In this document: positions 41,701-43,331 of the stretch, one piece after another
How positions within the stretch are numbered: position 1 is the first letter of the stretch
Layout: every line of letters starts with the position of its first letter
Source: Anodontia alba
Taxonomy: Eukaryota > Mollusca > Bivalvia > Lucinida > Lucinidae
Length of the DNA: 64,000 nucleotides
Direction of reading: 5' to 3'
NCBI GenBank assembly: GCA_964016985.1
Contig: OZ024828.1
Coordinates: 74,769,264 to 74,833,263, forward strand
Translations under genes and position numbers: made by a program
The notes under the pieces: generated by a model
What the model was told of the DNA's origin: nothing
What the model saw: only the letters and a program-made list of their open reading frames with translations
Database searches by the model: none

Positions 41701-42803
41701 GCCACTTTCCGACCTTGTACAGTAAAGCCTCTCAGTGTGGTGGCTCATAATCGCCACTAAATAAACTGTGCTATCTGAAACGATTTGACGCTCTCTTTAT
41801 CTGGGCCCAGTTGTTCAAGGCGTCGTTAGATTAACGAGCTCGTTAGTGTTCACAATATTAAATGTTCTAGTAAGTACAATATCTAATTCACAGGTATTTT
41901 TGCTGAAAAAAATGTGAGTAGCTTTTGCAAATGCAAAAGCTACTCACATTTTTTTTTAGCAAAACTATGAGCGTATATGCCACATTTAATGGTCAAAATT
42001 TCAACGATACATTTACTAACGACAATTTTAGTTTTGAACAACTGGGCCCAGGTTGTACAAGTTAAAATGGCGTTGTAAGGGTTTAATAGTTTGAGCTGCA
42101 ACGTCACAAAATGTACTTTTGGACATGCGCGCCAAGTGAAGATTCAGATCATCAATAGTAATATAGTAAAGTCCATTGTCTCCTGTTGCAGCGCATGTTC
42201 CATTTTTTTATGATAATTTACACATATGCATTTCACTTACAAATTACCTTTACTGTTCACTAATTCAACTGAACATACTTACACTAGTTTATCGTAATTT
42301 GATTGGTCAGGAGCAAATTTAAAACGGCTTTTATACTTAGACGACTCCACTGCGCAGGAATTTTGGAACTATTTCATTTGCACAGATTTCTAAAATAAGC
42401 TATTTTACCTAAATTTTCCTTGTATGTATGCCCATGTTAGAATTATTACAAATGATTTTCGTTTTTGTGCATTTTATCGATCTATTCGGGCTTTATGTTA
42501 GGGTTGTAGGAAGGGCTTCATGTTAACAACAAAATGCATTCCTATATTGTGGCTGACATGTAAATAGTTTGTATAATTGACATGCGACAAATAGTGAGGA
42601 AAACTGTTGTTTTAGTATAAAGAGAATATGTAACCTAACTGGATGTTAAAATGTATATTTTAGAAGACACTGAATGTAAAGGACCAAACTGTCCATCATC
42701 TGAGGCTCAGAGAACATCGATGATCTCGCTGACGGTACTCTTAGTTCCTGTCATAGCAAGTATTACCAACTATTGGTGTAAGACCCAAGGCTGCTGGCGA
42801 TGA
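3581..42803 (+). CDS. Lachesin-like Ig-superfamily surface protein with two furin-like repeats (9 exons joined)
   Basis: Join of 3581-3635, 5945-6057, 16200-16461, 19982-20148, 28049-28250, 33256-33498, 35146-35247, 41221-41316 and 42664-42803, totalling 1380 nt or 459 codons plus stop. Every intron is GT-AG and exon phases chain without conflict. Residues 1-18 form a hydrophobic signal peptide. Ig1 spans about 28-140 (Cys46, Trp59, Tyr119-x-Cys121), Ig2 about 145-236 (Cys168, Trp180, DSGLYRC ending at Cys218), Ig3 about 240-347 (Cys263, Trp275, Tyr328-x-Cys330). Two six-cysteine furin-like repeats follow at 349-380 and 383-412, then a hydrophobic stretch at 433-447. The PPVI start of Ig2 and the CRISGYPVPGVIW core of Ig3 resemble lachesin and IgLON neural/epithelial adhesion proteins; the furin-like repeats resemble those of CRELD proteins. 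I infer a secreted-pathway cell-surface adhesion or recognition protein. Lachesins are usually GPI-anchored; here the C-terminus looks transmembrane or frameshifted. Further 5' exons cannot be excluded. Confidence 0.85.
4096..4198. repeat. GATC-core hairpin, long form
   Basis: Inverted arms ACGTGCAGTGAAGGCCCAGA and TCTGGGCCTTCACTGCACGC surround the centre TCAGTCTGTGTGAATGCACA. Outer arms extend to CCTAAGC/GCTTAGG. One of many short hairpin repeats sharing a CAGATCAG...CTGATCTG core. Confidence 0.75.
4351..4518. repeat. Two G-homopolymer-rich blocks
   Basis: 4351-4397 and 4479-4518 are runs of G broken by A, T or C. Both could form G-quadruplexes on the + strand. No feature was recognised in the flanking 4520-4860. 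Confidence 0.85.
5003..5281 (+). mobile_element. F1 palindromic MITE, copy 1
   Basis: Starts CATCACGAAAACACGCCTAT and ends with the inverse form GCGTGCTTTCGTAATG. The central hairpin is ACTCGTTAGAACCGCCTC against GAGGCGGTTCTAACGAGT, flanked by CAAAACATAGATTGTGG-type arms. About 280 bp, no ORF. Fourteen copies or parts are seen in the window; this orientation (CCCCCTTAAACCCC in the left half) is called +. Confidence 0.85.
5375..5590. repeat. F6 hairpin MITE, copy 2
   Basis: Arms AGCAGACGAC...ATTTTCTTATT and AAAAATGAGAAAAAATATTT...TGTCGTCTGCT with the centre CAAATTGTCTCC/GGAGACAATTTG. Best-preserved F6 copy. Confidence 0.65.
5698..5925. repeat. Poly-T run (5698-5735) and F6 hairpin copy 3
   Basis: A T37 homopolymer is followed by another F6-type hairpin from 5742, with AGAAAACAGG/CCTGTTTTCTGG arms and the ATGCAAATTGTCTCC centre. 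It ends 20 bp before exon 2, so it may crowd the branch point and polypyrimidine tract. Confidence 0.6.
5945..6057 (+). CDS. Exon 2: first half of Ig domain 1
   Basis: Acceptor TTTCAG ends at 5944 and donor GTGAGT begins at 6058. The frame reads residues 19-56, including GSSATLSCIVANQ, the B-strand signature of an Ig V/I-set domain with Cys46. It begins in phase 1 and ends in phase 0, so the Ig1 domain is split between its B strand and the Trp-bearing C strand. A palindromic F1 MITE begins only 8 bp past the donor. Confidence 0.85.
6066..6343 (+). mobile_element. F1 MITE, copy 2, directly after exon 2 donor
   Basis: Full-length F1: CATCACGAAAACATAACTGT to GGCGTGTTTTCCTAATG, central hairpin GAACCGCCTCGGCGAGGCGG. 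It begins 8 bp after the GTGAGT donor of exon 2. Confidence 0.85.
6361..6581. mobile_element. F7 palindromic element
   Basis: Inverted ends TAGACTGGCTCCAGT and ACTGGAGCCAGTCTA; the inner arms ATATCATGACTATAAA and TTTATAGTCATGATAT surround GTCTGGTCACTAATGACCAG. Only one copy was recognised here; it sits 17 bp from an F1 copy. Confidence 0.7.
6789..6965 (+). mobile_element. tRNA-derived SINE, 5'-truncated copy
   Basis: Shares TGTGCACAA, CGCTT-GAGGACTAA, the CTGACCGGCTCGACATGACC block and the ...AAAACCTCAA end with the fuller SINE at 7200-7475. The tRNA-like head is missing. Confidence 0.55.
7069..7115. repeat. Poly-T homopolymer
   Basis: About 46 consecutive T, followed by GCGTGTGTGTGTG. Assembly length is unreliable in such a run. 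Confidence 0.95.
7200..7475 (+). mobile_element. tRNA-derived SINE with head
   Basis: The head 7201-7274 has an A-box-like TAGCGCAATGGGTAGCGCG and a B-box AGTTCGAATCCC, and closes with CTCGGCCA. The anticodon stem is mispaired, so it is a tRNA-derived SINE head rather than a tRNA gene. The body has CTGACCAGCTCGACATGACC and an A-rich end CTCAAACTCAAACC. Confidence 0.65.
7554..7622. repeat. GATC-core hairpin (GTAAACAG type)
   Basis: GTAAACAGTACAGATCCTGA...CGCGTTCTGCGGCG...CTGGGTCTGCACTGTTTGC forms an imperfect hairpin ending in TGTTTGC. Confidence 0.6.
7691..7768. repeat. (AT)39 microsatellite
   Basis: Uninterrupted AT dinucleotides, self-complementary and likely length-variable. Confidence 0.97.
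7813..7880. repeat. GATC-core hairpin, short deleted form
   Basis: Matches 27880-27985 (ATTGATTCTATAAGCGGGCA ... GCCTGCGTTGTCCGCAAATT) but lacks the middle of the hairpin. Confidence 0.5.
7881..8329. other. Mostly unassigned; weak direct repeat
   Basis: Two similar blocks, near 8109-8165 (AAAATTTTGTCCCCTGGGTG...CCTACC) and 8279-8320 (AAAATTGTGTCGCTTGGACG...CCTACC), are about 170 bp apart. Nothing else was recognised. Confidence 0.4.
8330..8610 (+). mobile_element. F1 MITE, copy 3
   Basis: CATCACGAAAACATACC to GGCGTGTTTTCTTAATG with an intact GAACCGCCTCGCCGAGGCGG core. The 11-mer TATAAACACAT occurs on both sides (8322-8332, 8613-8623) and may mark the insertion. Confidence 0.85.
8698..8880. 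repeat. Degenerate ~80-bp tandem repeat
   Basis: Three loose units share CATATAAGCATA, TTTAGGACAT and CAGACGCCGC. Too diverged to define ends. Confidence 0.4.
9065..9137. mobile_element. F2 fragment
   Basis: Contains CGTTCCTGTCGGGCCGATAT and GTAGAATGCTAGCTGAGTAA, the right half of F2, with GAATGCTA...GATTTA duplicated. Confidence 0.5.
9390..9561. mobile_element. F4 MITE, copy 2
   Basis: Ends CAGAACCTCGATAATTTAAA and TTTGAATTATCGAGGTTCCACTG-type arm with TA after it. Same internal ATTCAAAATAATTTTGAAGT as copy 1. Confidence 0.72.
9917..10274. mobile_element. F3 MITE (GGCTCGAAC), copy 1
   Basis: TA-flanked, starts CAGTTGAACCTCGATGGCTC and ends CCATTGAAGTTTGACTG. The core hairpin is ACTCATTACAATCGCCTC against GAGGCGATTCTAATGAG. 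The design (TIRs around a GCCTC/GAGGC hairpin) parallels F1 but the sequence differs. Confidence 0.78.
10306..10392. repeat. GATC-core hairpin
   Basis: GCGGACAGCGGATAGCGAGG...CAGATCAGACTGCGCGGACG...GCTGATCTGG...CGCTGTCCGC; long stem with outer arms GCGGACAGC/GCTGTCCGC. Confidence 0.75.
10634..10989. mobile_element. F3 MITE, copy 2
   Basis: CAGTCGAACCTCAATAGCTC to GAGCCATTGAGGTTTTACTA. Core hairpin ATTAGAATCGCCTCATCGAG and its inverse. Only about 360 bp from copy 1, same orientation. Confidence 0.78.
11122..12310. repeat. Tandem unit 1 of ~1.14-kb array
   Basis: Contains nested ~150-bp motifs (CATAACTCCCATAC, TTTGAGATAATTTG, ATATTTGGTAGGGACATATA, TTATCTCCCCTGAA), an F2 palindrome at 11876-11983 and, at its end, a half F2 (12269-12308). 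It keeps about 30 bp near 11390 that units 2 and 3 both lack. Confidence 0.8.
12311..13448. repeat. Tandem unit 2 of ~1.14-kb array
   Basis: Starts ATTGTTCTAAGAGTGTCC, 1138 bp before the same string in unit 3. Has an F2 palindrome at 13023-13130 and a half F2 at 13407-13446. Nearly identical to unit 3 by eye. Confidence 0.88.
13449..14574. repeat. Tandem unit 3 of ~1.14-kb array
   Basis: Parallels unit 2, including the shared deletion and the F2 copy at 14171-14278, plus a T-run at 14466-14498 (longer than in units 1 and 2). It ends in a complete F2 (14575-14683) where units 1 and 2 have half an F2. Confidence 0.86.
14575..14885. repeat. Complete F2 palindrome and partial fourth unit
   Basis: F2 14575-14683 has both arms and CCCAGTCAGC/GCTAGCTGGG ends. 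After it, 14684-14885 resumes unit motifs (TTTGGTAGAGACATACATAA, CATACTGTTTGAGATAATTT) before the array stops at a LINE remnant. Confidence 0.7.
14886..15680 (+). mobile_element. 3' remnant of a non-LTR retrotransposon
   Basis: An open frame through about 15187 ends in a C-terminal zinc-knuckle-like peptide, LCSCGSIEDSQHYFFHCSHY, typical of the end of LINE ORF2 proteins. After the stop, an AT-rich 3' UTR runs to TAATAAAATATGTTTAAACC. No endonuclease or RT is present, so the copy is heavily 5'-truncated. Its sequence differs from the 47.4-kb LINE, so it is another family. Clade not assigned. Confidence 0.7.
15681..16199. other. Intron sequence, nothing recognised
   Basis: AT-rich, with AAATAAATAAAT at about 15786-15810; otherwise no feature seen. 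Confidence 0.4.
16200..16461 (+). CDS. Exon 3: second half of Ig domain 1
   Basis: Acceptor AAATAG ends at 16199 and donor GTATGT starts at 16462; 87 codons plus one base. It carries VQWFF (Trp59) and DEGRYKC (Cys121), completing Ig1. Two extra cysteines, residues 84 and 110, could make a second disulfide in this domain. The first six bases (GTGCAG) themselves end in an acceptor-like CAG, so an in-frame alternative acceptor at 16206 would drop Val-Gln; V-x-W spacing favours the upstream site. Confidence 0.87.
16462..17690. other. Intron sequence, mostly unassigned
   Basis: GGGGTGGGG and CCCCCCACCCCC tracts near 16715-16740 and 17117-17140; no gene, RNA or clear transposon end recognised. Confidence 0.4.
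17690..17775 (+). mobile_element. SINE 3'-end fragment
   Basis: GAATATTCTTGAAAGGACAC...CAATAAACAAAC resembles the last part of the SINE at 37239-37468 (AAATATTCTTGAAAGGGTCG...CCCCAATAAA). Confidence 0.4.
17836..18050. promoter_or_regulatory. Cluster of CRE-like TGACGTCA sites with TATA-like box
   Basis: A perfect palindromic CRE TGACGTCA lies at 17861-17868, TGACGTCG at 17913-17920 and ACGTCA-type half sites nearby. A TATATATA sequence follows at about 18034. The local GC and CpG content is higher than in neighbouring intron. No convincing downstream exon was found, so promoter activity is only suggested. Confidence 0.25.
18051..19031. other. Unassigned; (CG)n(CA)n microsatellite at 18940-18972
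   Basis: The dinucleotide tract GCGCGC...CACACA is clear. 18181-18597 is open on the - strand for 138 codons but shows no recognisable domain, and 18117-18404 is open on the + strand; I treat neither as a gene. Confidence 0.5.
19032..19100. repeat. GATC-core hairpin (GCAAAAAG type)
   Basis: GTGTAGACCCAGATCAAACA...CGTCTGATCGGGGTCTACAC with outer GCAAA/TTTGC. A cleaner stem than most members. Confidence 0.72.
19697..19759. repeat. GATC-core hairpin
   Basis: GGCAGCGGAGGCCCAGATAA...CAGTCTGATCTGGACTTTCG with an outer GCTGTCCGC arm. Confidence 0.65.
19982..20148 (+). CDS. Exon 4: first half of Ig domain 2
   Basis: Pyrimidine-rich acceptor ending CAG at 19981; donor GTAAG from 20149. With the single base carried from exon 3 it starts at Ser144 and encodes PPVI, then GQSVTLFCEASGTPIPNVTW, a typical I-set B-to-C strand signature with Cys168 and Trp180. 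It ends in phase 0 after SAVLR. The same class of mid-domain phase-0 intron splits Ig1, suggesting that Ig1 and Ig2 arose from a common two-exon unit. Confidence 0.87.
20197..20512. mobile_element. F3 MITE, copy 3 (3' end lost)
   Basis: TA then CAGTCAAACTCAATGGTTCG; core hairpin CATTAGAATCGCCTCGGTGA and its inverse; then the right arm fades into an F5 element at about 20513. Begins 48 bp after the exon 4 donor. Confidence 0.7.
20513..20670. mobile_element. F5 MITE, copy 1 (partial)
   Basis: GGCCCCGAGATTATAGAACT, AACTCAGCTGAGCATGAAAT and CTAGACATAGCTGAGCATGA are shared with 21806-22058 and 35349-35605. Confidence 0.6.
20792..20935 (-). repeat. Repeat R fragment, inverse of 28908-29040
   Basis: CTATTTTTGGTGCTTAAGTA and TTACGGTTTAAGGGAAAGCA are the reverse complement of the block at 28920-28990. 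Confidence 0.6.
20947..21233 (-). mobile_element. F1 MITE, copy 4
   Basis: Opposite orientation to copies 1-3: AATACGAAAACACGCCTATT first, GGCATGTTTTCGTGATG last. The hairpin core has an arm mismatch (GAACGGCCTCCGCGAGGCGG). Confidence 0.83.
21411..21668 (-). mobile_element. F1 MITE, copy 5
   Basis: CATTACGGAATCAAGCCTAT to GGTATGTTTTCGTGATG; core GAACCGCCTCAGCGAGGCAG. Same orientation as copy 4, 178 bp away. Confidence 0.83.
21806..22058. mobile_element. F5 MITE, copy 2
   Basis: Inverted ends TGGTCCCGAGGTTATAAAAC and GTTTTATAACCTCAGGGCC; inner arms CTCAACTTAACTGAGCATGA and GCTGAGCTGAGCACGAAAG. About 250 bp, no ORF. Confidence 0.72.
22120..22285. repeat. Dispersed repeat, copy of 1531-1745
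   Basis: CCTGAGTTTCTGAAGTGGAC then an ATTATGAGCCGTCTCATGAG hairpin, GTTTGCA and AAATTTATTTTGGTCTGCGG. Confidence 0.6.
22485..22552. repeat. GATC-core hairpin (GCAAAC type)
   Basis: GCAAACAATGCAGAACCAGA...GCGTCGGATCTGGACCGGCA then CTGTTTGC. Confidence 0.65.
22890..23000. repeat. C-rich minisatellite, ~24-bp unit
   Basis: Repeated CCCCCACTTCCCTCCCC units broken by TTACC or TTTC. The flanks 22560-22860 and 23001-23480 hold nothing recognised. Confidence 0.85.
23480..25085. mobile_element. Candidate element with ACGGACC repeats near both ends
   Basis: At least eight ACGGAC(C/A/T) motifs lie at 23505-23690 (ACACGGACCAC, TTCACGGACTTG, TTCACGGATACGG) and about ten at 24875-25085 (TTACGGACCAA, TTCACGGACCA). 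Both outer edges contain GGACACGGAAT. The ~1.2 kb between has almost none. Repeated motifs near both ends are what many DNA transposons use for transposase binding, but both clusters read in the same direction and no TIR was seen. It may equally be a split tandem repeat. Confidence 0.4.
24196..24650 (+). repeat. Dispersed ~0.5-kb repeat D, copy 1
   Basis: Shares CCGAACAAAT, the C-run, TTCCGAGGCGGT, GTTGCCA...GCTTGCCATCTGTTC and CCTTTGGTGTT motifs with 53870-54425 and with pieces at 35875-36040 and 36480-37010. The 120-codon open frame at 24359-24721 lies inside it and is judged non-genic. Confidence 0.5.
25140..25500. repeat. SINE-like block with exact 47-bp tandem duplication
   Basis: 25174-25220 and 25221-25267 are identical (GTCAACACTTGTGGGTCATT...AAAAGAGAGA). 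The preceding GATTGAGTTGGGGTTTAACG is a common beginning of marine-invertebrate SINE-like repeats, from memory. Confidence 0.55.
25925..26105. repeat. C-rich minisatellite, ~21-bp unit
   Basis: Units like CCCCGTCCCCCGCCCCCTTTA are repeated about eight times with small changes. Confidence 0.88.
26652..26701. repeat. Poly-A run
   Basis: Two A homopolymers separated by CG, the longer about 30 nt. Confidence 0.9.
26774..26843. repeat. GATC-core hairpin (GCAAACAG type)
   Basis: GCAAACAGGTAGACCCTGAT...GGCGTCTGATCTGGGCCTGC then ACTGTTTACC. Confidence 0.65.
27060..27245. mobile_element. Diverged F8-like MITE
   Basis: GTTCAAAGCATCGTTAGCTA at the left and GTTAAGCTAACGATG at the right are inverted as in F8, but the gggccc ends are gone. 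Confidence 0.4.
27304..27582 (+). mobile_element. F1 MITE, copy 6
   Basis: CATCACGAAAACAAGCCTAT to GTCTTGTTCTCGTAATG; core GAACCGCCTCGTGGAGGCGG. Confidence 0.84.
27625..27690. repeat. GATC-core hairpin
   Basis: GCGAACAGCGAAGGTCCAGA...CAGTCTAATCTGGGTTTCTC then TGTTCGC. Confidence 0.65.
27896..27967. repeat. GATC-core hairpin
   Basis: TCCTGATCAGACTGCGCAAA then TGCGCAGTCTGATTTGGGCC. The CTGCGCA/TGCGCAG centre is perfectly inverted. Ends about 80 bp before exon 5. Confidence 0.7.
28049..28250 (+). CDS. Exon 5: second half of Ig domain 2 and start of Ig 3
   Basis: Acceptor TTTGCAG ends at 28048; donor GTAATC starts at 28251. Starting in phase 0 it reads LLLDNMTKDDSGLYRCVADN (residues 203-222), the D-x-G-x-Y-x-C signature closing Ig2, then an inter-domain strand and LECRIS with Cys263 of Ig3. 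Ends in phase 1. A gggccc-ended F8 MITE begins about 23 bp after the donor. Confidence 0.87.
28274..28596. mobile_element. F8 MITE, copy 1
   Basis: GGGCCCCATTGTTCAAAGCA and TTTTGAACAACTGGGTCC ends; AGCTACTCACATTTTTTCAG inside. Starts 23 bp after the exon 5 donor. It is longer than other copies because of an internal block with GAAGACGTGAAGTCGAAACA. Confidence 0.7.
28908..29300 (+). repeat. Repeat R, copy 1
   Basis: CACATGCACATCTATAGACC, GGCCTGCAAAGTTTCAAACT, GGAGCTGCGCACACAAG and CCGAACGGAAAAGC are shared with 30600-30890; its first part is inverted at 20792-20935. Confidence 0.65.
29345..29720. repeat. Minisatellite built on the palindrome CCAGTCGACTGG
   Basis: Two ~185-bp blocks (about 29345-29515 and 29516-29720), each with three or four ~45-50 bp units: TTGCCAGTCGACTGGTAATA then GCCGATTTACGTTAAAATCG. 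Blocks end in CAGTCTCACTTATTAA or CAGTCGCACTTATTAA. Confidence 0.85.
29961..30080 (-). mobile_element. F1 half element
   Basis: CGAGGCGGTTCTAACGAGTA, AGAGCAGAAATAAGAAATAT and AACCCCAGGTTTACTATAAT: the right half only of a reverse-orientation F1. Confidence 0.6.
30507..30577. repeat. GATC-core hairpin
   Basis: TATGCGAACAACAAAGGTGT...ATCTGCGCAGTCTGATCAGC then TCGTTTGC. Confidence 0.6.
30600..30890 (+). repeat. Repeat R, copy 2, with CGGA/CAGA tail
   Basis: Same order as copy 1 (GCACGTCTACAGACTGTGAC, TGCAATGTTTCAATTTGATC, GGAGTTGCGCACACAAGC) and it ends in ACGGACAGACGGACGGACGG. A similar tail alone occurs at 31055-31095. Confidence 0.65.
31904..32180 (-). mobile_element. F1 MITE, copy 7
   Basis: CATTACGAAAACACGCCTAT to GGTGTGTTTTCATGATG; core arm damaged (GAACATCCTCACCGAGGCGG). 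Confidence 0.83.
32282..32388. mobile_element. F2 palindromic MITE
   Basis: CCCAGTAAGCATTCTACATA to AAAGAATGCTAGCTGGG with GGCCCGTCAGGGCAGCTGAC in the centre. Confidence 0.8.
32904..33166 (-). mobile_element. F1 MITE, copy 8 (end decayed)
   Basis: CATTACGAAAACACGCCTAT intact at the left; core duplicated by six bases (CGCCTCGGCCTCGGCGAGGC); the right TIR is lost. It ends about 90 bp before exon 6. Confidence 0.78.
33256..33498 (+). CDS. Exon 6: remainder of Ig domain 3
   Basis: Acceptor TTTTCAG ends at 33255; donor GTAAGC starts at 33499. Gly267 is built across the junction, followed by YPVPGVIW (Trp275), SSLTIKDITRNDIGTYSC (Cys330) and AQNKIGTNNSTV. This is a complete C-to-G strand I-set half, closest in feel to the third Ig of lachesin. 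Several N-x-S/T sequons are present. Begins and ends in phase 1. Confidence 0.87.
33552..33622. repeat. GATC-core hairpin after exon 6
   Basis: GTACGCACAGCGAAGACTCA then CAGTCTGATCAGGGTCTTCA; 54 bp after the exon 6 donor. Confidence 0.6.
33661..33926 (-). mobile_element. F1 MITE, copy 9
   Basis: CATTATGAAAACATGCCTAT to GGCATGTTTTCGTGATG; part of the core hairpin arm is deleted (CCGCCTCGACGAGGTACCC). Confidence 0.8.
34052..34220. mobile_element. F3 half element
   Basis: CAGTCGACCATCAATGGTTC and TTGCTCGAGCCATTGTGGGT then GGTATGTTGATTGAG; stops at the hairpin centre. Confidence 0.55.
34486..34835. mobile_element. F3 MITE, copy 4
   Basis: CAATCGAACTTCAATGGCTC to CACCATTGACGTTTTA with the core TTTGGTTCGCCTTGATGAGG. 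The preceding TTAACCC and a short hairpin at 34298-34340 are also repeats. Confidence 0.7.
35146..35247 (+). CDS. Exon 7: furin-like cysteine-rich repeat 1
   Basis: Poly-T tract and TTCAG end at 35145; donor GTAAAT starts at 35248. A symmetric 1-1 exon encoding one repeat with cysteines at residues 349, 353, 357, 365, 368 and 380; the middle reads GPKGCDECKTGW. The spacing resembles furin-like/CRELD repeats more than a classic EGF. A single-exon symmetric module is what exon shuffling or exon duplication would produce. Confidence 0.85.
35349..35605. mobile_element. F5 MITE, copy 3
   Basis: Arms CACAGCTGAGCATGAAATTT and CATAGCTGAGCATGAAAATT, then AATAACCTCGGGACCAGG. A local inverted pair, AAATATGAAAATGCCAATTA/TTGGCATTTTCATATCTATT, is present. 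Confidence 0.65.
35875..36040 (+). repeat. Repeat D fragment
   Basis: GCCAACTTTTCTTGCCATCT and CCCTTTGGTGTTTGGGGCTT match 24490-24580. The short direct repeat GCCAACTTTTCGGGAAAGAG/TTGCCAACTTTTC lies at its start. Confidence 0.5.
36165..36374 (+). mobile_element. SINE ending in (TTA)n
   Basis: B-box-like GGGTTCGATCCCC at 36198-36210, a short body (AGTACTGGTTTCTACCCAGG, CTCTATAAATAAGGTCG) and a (TTA)7 tail. This arrangement is a tRNA-derived SINE with simple-repeat 3' end. Confidence 0.6.
36440..37020 (+). repeat. Repeat D-like pieces
   Basis: TTTGGCTTTCTGCTTGTAGT, CCTTTGGTGTCTTGG, ATTGTATTGATTCCTGATCA and TTGCTTTCCTTTCTATTT match 54290-54430 in order. The long open frame 36598-36978 is inside this repeat and has no domain. 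Confidence 0.5.
37239..37468 (+). mobile_element. tRNA-derived SINE, second family
   Basis: Head GGGCCCTCTTATCCTAGTGG with B-box GTGGTTCGAGCCTC; body CCCCGGGTTCTCCGGTTTTC and CGGCTCGATATAAGTGAAAT; end AAAACCCCAATAAAAAAG. Distinct from the 7.2-kb SINE. Confidence 0.7.
37471..37528. mobile_element. F2 half, broken by an F1 insertion
   Basis: CCCGCTAGCATTCTTTATAA, GGGCCGTTAACGGCC, AGCTATAGATTTA; the F1 element begins at the next bases and the rest of F2 is not found after it. Confidence 0.65.
37529..37794 (-). mobile_element. F1 MITE, copy 10, inserted in F2
   Basis: CATTACGAAAACACGCCTAT to GGCATGTTTTCGTGATG; hairpin tip shortened to CATTAGAACGGTTCTAACGA. Confidence 0.83.
37930..38156. mobile_element. 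F8 MITE, copy 2
   Basis: GGGCCCAGTTGTTCAAAGCG and TTTGAACAACTGGGCCC ends; AAAAAATGTGAGTAGC/GCTACTCACATTTTTT at the centre. Confidence 0.8.
38160..39410. other. Intron sequence, nothing firm recognised
   Basis: Only a weak TGTTTAC-type hairpin near 38245-38290; no other gene, RNA or repeat recognised. Confidence 0.4.
39418..39710. repeat. Imperfect direct repeat ~185 bp apart
   Basis: 39436-39484 (GAATTTTCGTACTTGCGGAA, ATAATTTCATTTGAGGGCGA) recurs at 39621-39671. The - strand is open across both (98 codons) so the peptide PSNEI-LxQVR-FI is repeated. No known domain recognised. Confidence 0.5.
39711..40340. other. Intron sequence, nothing recognised
   Basis: AT-rich; TATATATATA at about 39900; no feature assigned. 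Confidence 0.4.
40345..40488. repeat. Two GATC-core hairpins (first partial)
   Basis: 40345-40385 is a right half (CGCATGCGCAAAGTCTCATC); 40417-40488 is full: GCGAACAGCAAAGACCCAGA then GCTGATCTGGGCCTTTGCTG. Confidence 0.65.
40795..40960. repeat. Two GATC-core hairpins in tandem
   Basis: 40795-40855 (ACGATTCTGATAAGCCTGCG) and 40891-40960 (GCGGACAACGAAGATTCTGA ... AGGCCGATTTGAGTC). Confidence 0.6.
41221..41316 (+). CDS. Exon 8: furin-like cysteine-rich repeat 2
   Basis: Acceptor CTTTCAG ends at 41220; donor GTAGGA starts at 41317. Encodes residues 382-413 with cysteines 383, 387, 390, 398, 401 and 412 (ECHQSCSDCSGSGADQC). It is plainly a paralogue of exon 7, has the same 1-1 phase and nearly the same length, and so looks like a tandem exon duplication, although about 6 kb of intron now separates them. 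Confidence 0.85.
41456..41564. mobile_element. F2 palindromic MITE, diverged
   Basis: CCCAGCTAGCATTCTGCTTA to AGCAGAATGCTTACTTGG with AATCGGCCCGACAGGATTCC in the centre. Confidence 0.75.
41803..42049. mobile_element. F8 MITE, copy 3
   Basis: GGGCCCAGTTGTTCAAGGCG and TTTTGAACAACTGGGCCC ends; GTAGCTTTTGCAAATGCAAA and its inverse inside. Confidence 0.8.
42050..42663. other. Intron 8 remainder, nothing recognised
   Basis: AT-rich intron; no repeat family recognised. Confidence 0.4.
42664..42803 (+). CDS. Exon 9: linker and C-terminal hydrophobic segment
   Basis: Acceptor TTTTAG ends at 42663. Reads EDTECKGPNCPSSEAQRTS, then MISLTVLLVPVIAS and stops at TGA 42801-42803 after a nine-residue Cys/Trp-bearing tail. 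The hydrophobic run could be a GPI-attachment signal, as in lachesins, or a transmembrane helix. GPI signals normally end at the hydrophobic run, and this tail does not. The +1 frame just downstream is open and coding-like, so the true C-terminus is uncertain. No AATAAA is seen close downstream. Confidence 0.7.
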
Positions 42804-42969
42804 CGGAGAGAATGAAGAAAAGAAAGAAATACATAAAGAGCTGATGCGAAGAATATTGGAATCAGAATTGAGAACAATTTCGGAAGACAACATACTTATC
42901 AGAAGCAAGGAATTGAAAACAAGATTCAACTCAGCCTGTGAAAGAATTTGCCTGTTTCGAGCGGAGTGA
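42790..42969 (+). other. Out-of-frame continuation: candidate cytoplasmic tail of the Ig/furin gene
   Basis: From GCT at 42790 the frame one base ahead of exon 9 is open for 59 codons to TGA 42967-42969. It reads AAGDDGENEEKKEIHKEL and continues with a charged helix-like stretch. Upstream in this frame the codons back to about 42757 give QVLPTIGVRPK, so one extra base between about 42756 and 42789 would join the hydrophobic segment to a basic stop-transfer stretch and this tail. It is either a real frameshift, a sequencing error, or chance. Confidence 0.5.
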
Positions 42970-43331
42970 CTGATCCATGTCAAAGTGAAGAAAAAGACAT
43001 ATATATTGTTTAGTGATCGAAAATCTGAACTCAAACAAAATGCTTCTTTTGATTCCGCAGTTCTGAATCATAGTGCTATTAAGAGGAGTGCAAAGTAATA
43101 TCAAACCGCATATAAATATCCAGATACATCAACATTATACGCCATATAAATATAAAAATACATCAACAATGTACACCTATTAGGATAAGCAAACTGGTGC
43201 ATTCGCTACTAAAGTTCCCAAAGGGAGGTGTATGGTAACCTTCTAGACTTGCCTTCCCGAAGTGCATGACTACCAGGAACGTCACAGAAAGTCATTCTAC
43301 GAAACTAGTTTTATTTGGAGGAATGGATATA

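Noticed and set aside
42741..43034. 97-codon minus-strand ORF
   Set aside because: Antisense of exon 9 and its out-of-frame tail.
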